From: Zooshikella sp050749885
GTDB taxonomy: Bacteria; Pseudomonadota; Gammaproteobacteria; Pseudomonadales; Zooshikellaceae
NCBI RefSeq assembly: GCF_050749885.1
Contig: NZ_JBOIUB010000006.1
Location: 62,001-126,000, forward strand
Direction of reading: 5' to 3'
DNA length: 64,000 bases
Under the pieces are notes generated by a model that saw only the letters and a list, made by a program, of their open reading frames with translations, was not told the DNA's origin and made no database searches. Numbering within the stretch: position 1 is the stretch's first letter; the number at the start of each line of letters is the position of its first letter. Positions 1 to 7,647 of this stretch are shown in pieces. The translations under genes were made by a program, and so were the position numbers.

Positions 1-353
1 GACAAATCTTTGCATAACTCTGGATCACTTGATTTGCCTCCGTACTCCTTACTTTCAACAGACACCAGGTCATCATCTTCAAAACGTAAGACACGTACAA
101 ACTGATTACTACTTTGGGCATAAACAAGGTAAGTAACATCAAGAAAGCGTGTTTCTGCCAAAACATCGCCTTGTTTTAAAATAAGTTCTACTTGAAATGA
201 GTCTTGCTCTGTAGGTTGCCCACAACGTTTTATCACCTTACCAATCGAGTCACCCTCTGAAATTAAACGATTACTACAGCGAAAAGCGTAAGAAGGCACA
301 CTGACAGCCAATAAAAGACAACTGGAAACTAACCACTTAAAAAGATGTCGCAT
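1..353 (-). CDS. DUF2845 domain-containing secreted protein (3' end outside window)
   Basis: An open minus-strand frame starts at ATG 351-353 and runs off the left edge after about 117 codons. It begins with a signal peptide (MRHLFKWLVSSCLLLAVSVP, then SYA) and continues FRCSNRLISEGDSIGKVIKR, then CGQPTEQD. That is the typical DUF2845 start: a processed protein whose first residues are FRC, followed by a small-protein-assembly-like GDS...V...CG.P motif. These are small periplasmic proteins of unknown function, and most are not much longer than the part seen here. It is transcribed divergently from the membrane protein gene at 575. Confidence 0.75.
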   Translation of the reverse strand, partial: MRHLFKWLVSSCLLLAVSVPSYAFRCSNRLISEGDSIGKVIKRCGQPTEQDSFQVELILKQGDVLAETRFLDVTYLVYAQSSNQFVRVLRFEDDDLVSVESKEYGGKSSDPELCKDL

Positions 354-574
354 GCTTTATATTTCCCCCTATAACGCCAAGTAAATTTCTGAGCCTAACA
401 TCAGTAACAATATTAAATAGCACTTGCTCGTCGCAAATCATGTTGAGCCCAATACAATTAACACTAGTATTGATAAAAACAGTCTTTGTGAGTTCACTGT
501 CATTGTTTATTTGTGACCAGTGTTCTAATACCGCAACATTCAACAGATGATGCTTTTTTTAGCTGGAGTAACAC

Positions 575-1435
575 ATGTCTACCCCTTCACCATACAATAC
601 CCCAACATCTCACGTGCTACCTGACGCCCGTGATATACAAGCTGTTAAGCGTCCCAGTAGTCACGGCATTTCATGGTGTACATCAGGTGTAAAGCTTTTT
701 AGTCAGGAGTGGGTATTGTTCTTAGCTATTGGGTTTATCTTTGTACTCCTTTCCCTTATTTCTCAAATTATACCTTTGATAGGTTGGGCTATCTCTCAAT
801 TACTGACCATCCTTTTATGGGCTGGTTTTATGTATTGTTGTGACAATGTGGAAAAACAGGGGCATTTTTCATTTAATCAGTTCTTTGTGGGGTTTAACCA
901 GCAAACTGGCCCTCTCCTGTTACTCGCGGCTATTTATATTGCAGCAATAATGCTTATTTTCACGATAGCAGGGATGTTCCTAATGTTTACCGTGGGAATG
1001 GACTTTATTGTCGCAATCCAGTCGCCTCAAGGCGCTCCAACAATGTCTGAGTATCGGTTTCTTCTTCTCGCAATGATCGCTTTACTCATTGTCATGGCAC
1101 TCACAATTCCCCTGTTAATGGCAATCTGGTTTGCACCTACGCTCATAATTCTTGACCAAAAACCATTTTGGGACGCAGTCAAGCTTAGCTTTCAGGGTTG
1201 CCTACGTAATATGCTGCCTTTTTTGGTTTATGGTCTTGTGTTCCTCGTTATTGCAACTGTTATCCTGTTACCACTCTTTGCTAGCTGGTATTGGCTCATT
1301 GCCGTCTTTGCACTTTATATAATATTTACCCCGATTGTTTTTTGCACAATTTATACCAGCTATAAAGATATTTTTGTTCAATTACCTGATGACGTTGCTG
1401 TAGATAAAAGTCGCTCTCCAATTGAATCACAGTAG
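575..1435 (+). CDS. BPSS1780-like polytopic inner-membrane protein
   Basis: This 286 aa protein has a soluble N-terminus of about 45 residues, then roughly six hydrophobic segments (about 46-70, 73-90, 108-140, 165-195, 215-240 and 240-265). The pattern GVKLFSQEWVLFLAIGFIFV followed by a Q-I-I-P-L-I-G segment and a GF/CC glycine-rich second helix resembles the BPSS1780 family of integral membrane proteins, whose biochemical function is unknown. The start is ATG at 575, preceded by a GGAG at about 561-565. The C-terminal tail is cytoplasmic-looking and charged. The gene stands alone, divergent from the DUF2845 gene. The family assignment rests on recalled similarity. Confidence 0.65.
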   Translation: MSTPSPYNTPTSHVLPDARDIQAVKRPSSHGISWCTSGVKLFSQEWVLFLAIGFIFVLLSLISQIIPLIGWAISQLLTILLWAGFMYCCDNVEKQGHFSFNQFFVGFNQQTGPLLLLAAIYIAAIMLIFTIAGMFLMFTVGMDFIVAIQSPQGAPTMSEYRFLLLAMIALLIVMALTIPLLMAIWFAPTLIILDQKPFWDAVKLSFQGCLRNMLPFLVYGLVFLVIATVILLPLFASWYWLIAVFALYIIFTPIVFCTIYTSYKDIFVQLPDDVAVDKSRSPIESQ

Positions 1436-1520
1436 TGGGCTAACCAGTTATATCAAACAAGCAAATTACAACTTTAAATATCGATGTTGCTGTAGCCAAT
1501 AAATAAAGTTTTAACGACTG

Positions 1521-1871
1521 TTACCCTTGAGGCTGTAAAATAGTTTGCCTGGCCATGATACACTTCGGCTGCTGTGTAATCTGTTCTGCAGCCATTGGCC
1601 CCTTTTCTTCAAAAGCAATACTGGCTTTTGCCTCGCAGTTTACCCAATAAACATGCGCGATAAAGTAATCATCTTGCAGTTCTTTTAACGATGGCGGGTA
1701 CATACTGAATAACCAGCCGTGATGACTTGACCACAAAAAACAAATACCAATCAGTATAGAAACTAAACCACACAGAAAGACTAACCACCAGCGTGATCCA
1801 GTCCTTAAAAAAAACTGACGTGCAACATGGGGTAGCGAATTCTTGGAGAAAGGAATGCTCAACTTGTTCAT
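1521..1871 (-). CDS. Hypothetical single-span membrane protein
   Basis: A 116 aa protein I do not recognise. It has a basic N-terminus, one strong hydrophobic segment (about residues 29-48, WWLVFLCGLVSILIGICFLW) and a soluble C-terminal part of about 65 residues with two cysteines (in VNCEAKA and QPKCIMA). If the N-terminus is cytoplasmic, the C-terminal part lies in the periplasm, where the cysteines could pair. It stands alone with convergent and divergent neighbours and no visible operon partner. It is accepted because the frame is complete, starts with ATG and has a plausible membrane topology. Confidence 0.5.
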   Translation of the reverse strand: MNKLSIPFSKNSLPHVARQFFLRTGSRWWLVFLCGLVSILIGICFLWSSHHGWLFSMYPPSLKELQDDYFIAHVYWVNCEAKASIAFEEKGPMAAEQITQQPKCIMARQTILQPQG

Positions 1872-2148
1872 GAGTGCTGACTTTTAATACATCAAATATG
1901 CTTGTCAGAACTCATCTTAACGGCTGGCCAGCCTGTAATTGAGCAAATATTATACAGTTTGTGACGCTGTATCAGTCTAACTATTGGGTGAATTGAAAAA
2001 TGGGAATAGCATCAATTTTATAAATTGAAATATGTATACTATCAAACCACATAAAAGAACATCTACTCTGGGTAGCTCAATAGCGTGGCGTCGGTTCGAC
2101 CAAAGCAATGCCTTCCTTGGCGCTCACTCTACTAACTATTCAAGCTAA

Positions 2149-2346
2149 TCAGGCTTTATCATAGTTAGTCAGTTGATCCCTCCCCCATGCGTTCTGATAC
2201 TTATTACGTATAGTATCTAGAATTTCCTCATAACTGGGAGCAGGAACCTCAGTAATTACCCCTCCTCCCTGTAAATATTCCTCAATGTGACTCTGGATTT
2301 CTACCCGCTGTTTTGCTTTTTCATTGGCAGTAGTATCAGTTTTCAT
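2149..2346 (-). CDS. Small acidic protein with a FLxxGGxI-type motif
   Basis: A 65 aa soluble protein from ATG 2344-2346, with a GGGG stretch just upstream; a TTG twelve bases further up is less likely. The centre reads IEEYLQGGGVITEVPAPSYE. The short pattern of hydrophobic helix, GG, K/V-I and V-P recurs in several small gammaproteobacterial proteins, including the RNA-polymerase-associated regulator SutA of Pseudomonas, as I recall it. The rest of SutA (the long acidic N-terminus) is absent, so no function is inferred. The C-terminal 25 residues are mixed charged. It has no operon partner. Confidence 0.5.
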   Translation of the reverse strand: MKTDTTANEKAKQRVEIQSHIEEYLQGGGVITEVPAPSYEEILDTIRNKYQNAWGRDQLTNYDKA

Positions 2347-2358
2347 CGCTAGCCCCAA

Positions 2359-3642
2359 TAGACAATATCTTAGTACACTTAATTAAGTTCTATTGATTAT
2401 TGTTACGAGTAAGCTGAGGTTGTTGACCATTTAGTCAGTAATTATTTTTTACTTCGCCTCAACATACTCCAATGTATTAGCTAAGACGATTTTTTTATAA
2501 TACGCAAGCCGTTAAAACAATATTTAATGCTTTCGTTTACTCAAAGAAAGTATTCAAATACTTCCTCACTTACCTAATATGACCAACAAGTATTTTATGG
2601 TTTTTGTGAAACACAAGGTGTGCTTTTAGCACCAAAAGCCTTTCACGCTTATACTTACATACCCATTCAGTATTACTACCATTGTGAGATATTAACCTAT
2701 ATCCCATACAGTGCTTGCTCAATTTTACCAGAAAGCTTTACACCCCTGTTAGCAACCCATAATATAGAGAAACTCATCTGACCTATTTGTTTAAAACAAA
2801 AGATGCTCTAATTTGCTTTAACTCGTTGCATTTTGCAGTTATCATTCGCCTTTTTTATAACTTAGTTCCCTAAGTATTTTGACGGATAAACTAACAAAGC
2901 ATGTAAGAATTAGCGTTTACGTAGGCTTTACACAAAAGCATCTTCATAGCTAAGTTCTAAAGATAAGGATTATCATATGTTTCAGCATCACGTCATAAAG
3001 CAAAGCTAAAAAATTGTAATATGTATACTGGCTTTCTTTAGACACAGTCAAATTTCATATATCAATGTGAAAGGTAATGGCACAATAATCGCTAGCTATT
3101 ACCCTGCAAATGAGTCCTTAAATAAAGCATTTTGTCATGATTAGCATTCAACAACAAATAATCACTTAAGCCAATATGATCAAGACACTGTTTTATTAAA
3201 TATAAATCAAGTTTCGTATATTATAATCACCCTATAAAACCCAGAATCCAATCAAATTTATTATTAGGTGGCAAATTTTAAACAATAATACTCATCTACC
3301 CATAACGAAGGGTAAATCGCCAACAAAATCATCAACACCTAAATTTTTGAGGTGACAAAAGCACTTAAAACTTACTAATAATGATTTTGCACAAACGCTT
3401 TATAACATGATACTAAATAGTATCAATCTATCTGTAATGAGAGATTTTTATAAAAAGTGATATAGCAATAGTATAAAAGTGATTTGCTATACACATAAAC
3501 AGGTAAAAAAATGACGAATACCTAGCTTTTAAAACATACAGGATACTAAACGCTTAAATGCATGGATGAAAAAACAAACCCAAATGACACTATCGCCACT
3601 GCAGTACCGTCGTTGGGTCTGGCCTGTTCAAGGATAACGAGA
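2359..3642. other. Long AT-rich stretch without a convincing gene
   Basis: About 1.25 kb very rich in A and T, with stops in all frames. The only sizeable open stretch is a 67-codon frame on the plus strand (about 2578-2781) with no start codon and odd His/Tyr-rich composition. The last part (about 3430-3640) presumably carries the promoter of the downstream LysR gene. I see no RNA gene, repeat array or terminator that I would defend. Confidence 0.5.
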
Positions 3643-4602
3643 ATGTTCAACAGTACAAAACCTTTGCATGAAATCAACTTAAATCTACTGGTATGCCTTC
3701 ACGCATTGTATGAAGAACGCAATGTAACACGCGCCGCCCATCGATTGAATATGACACAATCCAATGTGAGCAAGTCCCTTTCGCAACTTCGGCGCTTAAT
3801 GCATGACCACTTACTTTATCGAGAAGATAACACACTTAAACTAACGCCTCTTTCGCATTCCATACGAGACAAAGTCGCATTTATTGTACAAAATGCTCAA
3901 GAAGTCTTCTCTTCTGGGGTTCATGGTAATACGCTTTGCAAACGCCGATTCACGCTTGCTGCAAGTGATGTCAGTGTCACTTTTGGCTTTCCTCAACTTA
4001 TGAAAGCATTTCTTAAAGATGCACCTCACGCCATTATTTCGTTAACCCCTTGGCAAGAATATAACCCTGAGAGTCTGGTTCAAGGCAAAGTCGATGTTGC
4101 ACTATGCGTTTTTGAAGATGAACGAAGTGGGCTTATTCTTGATAAAATTGGTTCGACAGAACTTGCCTGTATCGTTCACAGTCAACACCCTATACTCCAA
4201 CAGTCTCCTTCCGTTAGCCTCGATGACTACCTTCACTATAAACATATTGCTAATACCGGAAATGCCAACTATTGGCGGGTAATTGATAAAGCTTTAGCAG
4301 AGCAAGGGTACCAACGTGATATTGTACTTGAAATACCACTGGTAACAGCCGTACTGGGGTTGGTTGAAACCTCTGATTTAATTTTGACTTTGCCCACACC
4401 TTTATGCCACCTCATTCTACTGCAAAACCCCAAACTGCAGATGTTTTCCTGCCCAGTTCCTGCAACCCTGGATTATGGTTTGATGTGGCATCCACGATTA
4501 GACAAAGATGCTGACCACATTTGGTTTAGAAAGTTAGTTCGGCAAACGACCGTTGATAGCATTGCCCATATTATGTCGACAACCAAAAGTAAAGTGGCTT
4601 AA
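3643..4602 (+). CDS. LysR-family transcriptional regulator (NodD-like)
   Basis: A DNA-binding regulator with an N-terminal winged helix-turn-helix (LLVCLHALYEERNVTRAAHR and onward, including MTQSNVSKSLSQLRRL) and a C-terminal LysR substrate-binding region. I choose ATG 3643 because AAGGA lies eight bases upstream and the resulting 319 aa length fits the family; an ATG at 3562 would add 27 unsupported residues. The gene lies 72 bp upstream of agmatine deiminase on the same strand, so a role in controlling agmatine use is a reasonable inference. The substrate-binding part resembles the NodD/LeuO branch (long form, with PHAIISLTPW). The ligand is unknown. Confidence 0.85.
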   Translation: MFNSTKPLHEINLNLLVCLHALYEERNVTRAAHRLNMTQSNVSKSLSQLRRLMHDHLLYREDNTLKLTPLSHSIRDKVAFIVQNAQEVFSSGVHGNTLCKRRFTLAASDVSVTFGFPQLMKAFLKDAPHAIISLTPWQEYNPESLVQGKVDVALCVFEDERSGLILDKIGSTELACIVHSQHPILQQSPSVSLDDYLHYKHIANTGNANYWRVIDKALAEQGYQRDIVLEIPLVTAVLGLVETSDLILTLPTPLCHLILLQNPKLQMFSCPVPATLDYGLMWHPRLDKDADHIWFRKLVRQTTVDSIAHIMSTTKSKVA

Positions 4603-4674
4603 TTTACAATTTTATTATCCTGTTATTTCACTATATTATTTGATTTTCGCTTTAATTCATTATGTGCAAATGAC

Positions 4675-5790
4675 ATGAACAAAACCTTATGCTCAACACC
4701 TCGCCAAGATGGTTTCTATATGCCAGGCGAATTTACTCCACAACAAGCTGTTTGGTTAGCTTGGCCAGAGCGACCAGATAACTGGCGACTGGGTGCGCAA
4801 CCTGCACAACGTGCTTTTGCTGCTGTTGCTCAGGCTATTGCAGAAACCACCACAGTTTACGTGGGAGTATCAGCAAAGGCTTACCCCTTTGCACGACAGA
4901 TACTGTCAGAAAAAATTCGCGTTGTTGAGCTAAGTACGAATGATGCTTGGCTTCGAGATACAGGTCCCACAATAGTGGTGAATGACCAAGGTGAGCGTCG
5001 AGCTGTGAGCTGGCACTTTAATGCATGGGGGGGCTTAGATTCAGGCCTTTACTTCCCTTGGGACCAAGACCAGCTCGTTGCTCACAAAATTTCAGCACTA
5101 CACGGTTTTCCTTGTTACCAAGCTCCTTTTGTACTTGAAGGTGGCGCTATTCATGTCGACGGTGAAGGTACCCTAATCACCACGGAAGAATGCCTATTAA
5201 ATCCAAATCGAAACCCAGACCTAAGTCGTAATGAAATAGAGGGATACTTAAAGGACTATCTTGGCATCAAGCATATTATCTGGCTGCCTGAAGGTGTTTA
5301 CAACGATGAAACCAGCGGCCATATCGATAACCTTTGCTGTTTTGCTCGACCTGGAGAAGTACTACTCAGCTGGACAGATGATCAAAATGATCCTCAATAC
5401 GCTCGTTCAATTAAAGCTTTTGAGGTGTTAAGTAGCAGCAAAGATGCTCAAGGTCGTTCATTGATAATCCACAAGATACCTCAACCAGGTCCGCTGTATA
5501 TGACCGATGCAGAAGCCCGAGATTTACTCACCTGTGAGTCAACTTGGCCTAGACAGGCTGGTGATCGGCTCGCCGCCTCCTACATTAATTTTCTGATTAC
5601 GAATCAGCTTGTAGTGATGCCGTTCTTGGATCCACAACAGGACGACCTTATACAGCAACAACTTCAGGCTATTTTTCCAGATCATCATATAGTAGGTATA
5701 CCAGCAAGAGAAATACTGCTTGGCGGGGGTAATATCCACTGCATTACCCAACAAATCCCAGCCGAAAATGTGCATCAAAAAGTAAGGTGA
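4675..5790 (+). CDS. aguA: Agmatine deiminase
   Basis: This 371 aa enzyme hydrolyses agmatine to N-carbamoylputrescine and ammonia (EC 3.5.3.12), a step of arginine-to-putrescine polyamine metabolism in the cytoplasm. Family motifs are clear and in order: MPGEFTPQQAVWLAWPERPD near the N-terminus, NDAWLRDTGPT, WHFNAWGG, VLEGGAIHVDGEGTLITTEE, NDETSGHIDN and the C-terminal LGGGNIHCITQQIP with the catalytic cysteine at about residue 356. Length and motifs match the peptidyl-arginine-deiminase/AguA family, so the enzyme should be active. The usual partner, N-carbamoylputrescine amidase (AguB), is not in the window. The LysR gene directly upstream is the likely regulator. Confidence 0.95.
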   Translation: MNKTLCSTPRQDGFYMPGEFTPQQAVWLAWPERPDNWRLGAQPAQRAFAAVAQAIAETTTVYVGVSAKAYPFARQILSEKIRVVELSTNDAWLRDTGPTIVVNDQGERRAVSWHFNAWGGLDSGLYFPWDQDQLVAHKISALHGFPCYQAPFVLEGGAIHVDGEGTLITTEECLLNPNRNPDLSRNEIEGYLKDYLGIKHIIWLPEGVYNDETSGHIDNLCCFARPGEVLLSWTDDQNDPQYARSIKAFEVLSSSKDAQGRSLIIHKIPQPGPLYMTDAEARDLLTCESTWPRQAGDRLAASYINFLITNQLVVMPFLDPQQDDLIQQQLQAIFPDHHIVGIPAREILLGGGNIHCITQQIPAENVHQKVR

Positions 5791-5851
5791 TGCCTGCAGT
5801 TACTCTGCTGGAGTAGCTGCAACTCAAAAGAAGTTAATAGAAGGTATTTTA

Positions 5852-6196
5852 ATGAATATGATCAAATTAACACTAGGTTTAGTATGTGCGGCTTTATTAA
5901 GCGGCTGTTTCAGCAATCCTTCAAAACCTAGTACTAGTAACGACGCGAACTTAGCCCCTTTAGAAAAATGTACTCAACTACTCCCTGCCGGAGAGAAATA
6001 TAAACTGTTCCTTGAAGCCACCATTGACACTCAACATCAACAAGGCCAGTCAAAACCAAAGACAACGGGTGACTTTAGCATTTCAAACCTCGATCCCAAT
6101 AAGCAGACGGAAGCAGAAATGCAACAAGTTATCCCTTTCACGAACTGTGTAGGTAAACTTATTAAGACCGAGTTTGAAAGCACACCAGAAAGCTAA
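5852..6196 (+). CDS. Small outer-membrane-type lipoprotein
   Basis: A 114 aa protein starting at ATG 5852 behind GAAGGT. Residues 1-19 form a lipoprotein signal (LGLVCAALLSGC) with the lipobox cysteine at about residue 19; the next residues (FSNPS) carry no Asp at +2, which suggests the outer membrane. The mature part is hydrophilic, without repeats, and has two further cysteines (EKCTQ and TNCVG) that could form a disulphide. It lies 61 bp after aguA on the same strand and might share its transcript. I do not recognise a family. Confidence 0.65.
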   Translation: MNMIKLTLGLVCAALLSGCFSNPSKPSTSNDANLAPLEKCTQLLPAGEKYKLFLEATIDTQHQQGQSKPKTTGDFSISNLDPNKQTEAEMQQVIPFTNCVGKLIKTEFESTPES

Positions 6197-6272
6197 GAAA
6201 GACGATCACTACGATCTTTATCCCAGTCATGAGGAAATGAAATAGAAGATACAGGCAATCAGCCTACAATCT

Positions 6273-6332
6273 TATGGCAAATATCCTACAAACACTTATA
6301 GCATTTGTCTGTTGGCTAAAAACGTCTACTAT
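6273..6332 (+). promoter_or_regulatory. Promoter region and conserved upstream block of Csr/Rsm-like RNA 1
   Basis: TATGGC at 6273-6278 and CCTACA at 6285-6290, followed by an ATTTGTCTGTTGGCT block, recur in the same order and at the same spacing in front of the second RNA at 19099-19140. CCTACA resembles one half of the GacA/UvrY site (TGTAAG-N6-CTTACA); the other half is poor. A possible -10 is TACTAT (6327-6332) with TTGTCT (6305-6310) as a weak -35. Confidence 0.5.
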
Positions 6333-6337
6333 AGGAT

Positions 6338-6508
6338 CATATACCCATCGAAGCGCTGGCAGCTAGGAAAGCTCAAGGGAAACTAAGCGAAAGGACGCAA
6401 TAGGATTTCCAGCGTATAACCCAAAAGGATGGGTTGAAGGATCGGCTACAAGGACGAGCCACCAGGAAGGTGGTCGTTAAAAAACCTGCTTAAATAGCAG
6501 GTTTTTTT
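6338..6508 (+). ncRNA. CsrB/RsmZ-like CsrA-titrating small RNA (copy 1)
   Basis: A non-coding stretch of about 170 nt with roughly nine GGA triplets, most in AGGA or AAGGA context, several in small hairpin loops. The clearest is GGCT-ACAAGGACG-AGCC at about 6444-6460. It ends in a strong intrinsic terminator. This is the architecture of CsrB, RsmY and RsmZ RNAs, which sequester the translational repressor CsrA/RsmA. A paralogue with the same 3' half (AAGGAT, GGCTA...AGGAC...AGCC, TAGGAAGG or CAGGAAGG, AACCTGCT terminator) lies at 19165-19335. The 5' end is estimated from the promoter-like sequence. No open frame is present. Confidence 0.8.
6481..6508 (+). terminator. Intrinsic terminator of Csr/Rsm-like RNA 1
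   Basis: The stem AAAACCTGCT (6481-6490) pairs with AGCAGGTTTT (6496-6505) around a 5-nt loop and continues into a T tract to 6508. Confidence 0.9.
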
Positions 6509-6539
6509 ATGTCTACGAATCACATAGTTTATAGTTTTT

Positions 6540-7595
6540 TTAATCATTTGCAAAAATGGCTCCCTCTTCACAAATAGGTTTCCCTGCAAACTCTAATACT
6601 CCTTGTGGAAAAACCACATGTTCTCTCAACTTGCCAAATTGATACACACTCACATCGATAGTCGCCATCATTGACTTTCGATATGGATATTTAGCTTTAA
6701 ACACTTTAAGTGAAGGCATATCAGAATGGTAAAAGTCACTTATATTTGCCTGCGCGGCCACTTTGATTGTTTGAGTTAACTTTTTAAACTCAGCTTGCAG
6801 TGTTCCATTACACTCATTAATGGTTCTTTTCATACTTAAACCCGATATGGCAGGGTACAAAATTAAATCTGAACGATCTGACAAATAACGGCCAGCCCAC
6901 AATTCAGCCGTTAAACGCCCAATAGAAGCTCCTGTAATCATAAGTTGCCGCTGATCATTCATACCCAACAAATAAAAATAGCTATCTGAACCTTCTTTTG
7001 TGTACCAACCTTTATCAAGATACACCGTTCCATTACTGCTATAACTCGTATCTTGATCACTATAGTGATATTCAGCCGATGTTCCCATCGAAAAGATAAA
7101 CCAGTTTGATTCAACAAAAGGTAAATCCATAATATAGCCAAATGGTGTTTGCCCAGGATTATGTCCACCCCAATAGTGTTTATGTTTTCCCGTAAATGAA
7201 AAAGAAAAAGTAAAATCAGGAAGCGTCAAGGTAACCTGTTTATTAGTTGCATCAACATAACCAGGAATATGATAGCGAAATAAAGTCGAACCATTTCCTT
7301 CTGCATACAACTTTAGGTTATCAAAATAATAATCAAAAATTTGTATTGCCCCGCGCTTAGGTGCAAAAACAAAATGCACATAACCCTTTTCTTTCATATT
7401 GGTTGCACCAGGCAAAATATAAGTCTGCAAGCTGACCTTAAAATAACCTACATCGGGGTCATTTAGATAATAGAACCATTGCTCGCTCCAAGGCTTTTTA
7501 TTTGTAGTATGTGGCTTTATATCTTCTAACGTAGTAGCCTGCACAAGATTTATAAAAAAATACAAACAGCTCAAAATATATATTTTTTTAAACAT
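6540..7595 (-). CDS. Exported tocopherol-cyclase/AttH-like (lipocalin-like) protein
   Basis: A 351 aa protein with an N-terminal signal peptide (LSCLYFFINLVQA) and a beta-rich, aromatic-rich body. Features such as KGYVHFVFAPKRG, the GTVYLDKGWYTKEG segment near residue 190, ITGASIGRL and a final beta-strand-rich part (about 290-340) recall the tocopherol cyclase-like/AttH double-lipocalin fold, which handles isoprenoid substrates. That assignment is by pattern memory and is moderate. It is the last gene of a three-gene minus-strand operon, 52 bp after the FAD oxidase and downstream of a carotenoid oxygenase. This context also points to a hydrophobic isoprenoid or aromatic substrate handled outside the cytoplasm. 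The substrate is unknown. Confidence 0.5.
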   Translation of the reverse strand: MFKKIYILSCLYFFINLVQATTLEDIKPHTTNKKPWSEQWFYYLNDPDVGYFKVSLQTYILPGATNMKEKGYVHFVFAPKRGAIQIFDYYFDNLKLYAEGNGSTLFRYHIPGYVDATNKQVTLTLPDFTFSFSFTGKHKHYWGGHNPGQTPFGYIMDLPFVESNWFIFSMGTSAEYHYSDQDTSYSSNGTVYLDKGWYTKEGSDSYFYLLGMNDQRQLMITGASIGRLTAELWAGRYLSDRSDLILYPAISGLSMKRTINECNGTLQAEFKKLTQTIKVAAQANISDFYHSDMPSLKVFKAKYPYRKSMMATIDVSVYQFGKLREHVVFPQGVLEFAGKPICEEGAIFAND

Positions 7596-7647
7596 AACGA
7601 ATCCTTTCGTATATTCAGTTTTTAAGTATTACCACAGAGATAGTACC

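Noticed and set aside
337..543. 68-codon minus-strand frame overlapping the DUF2845 start
   Set aside because: It overlaps the better-supported DUF2845 start with its signal peptide, fills the divergent promoter region and has no recognisable features.
2068..2110. tRNA-like words (GGTAGCTCAAT and GGTTCGACC)
   Set aside because: The order resembles D-arm and T-arm motifs, but spacing is far too short, there is no anticodon stem and no acceptor pairing.
2578..2781. 67-codon open plus-strand frame in the gene-poor region
   Set aside because: No start codon, no ribosome site, odd composition; expected by chance in AT-rich DNA of this length.
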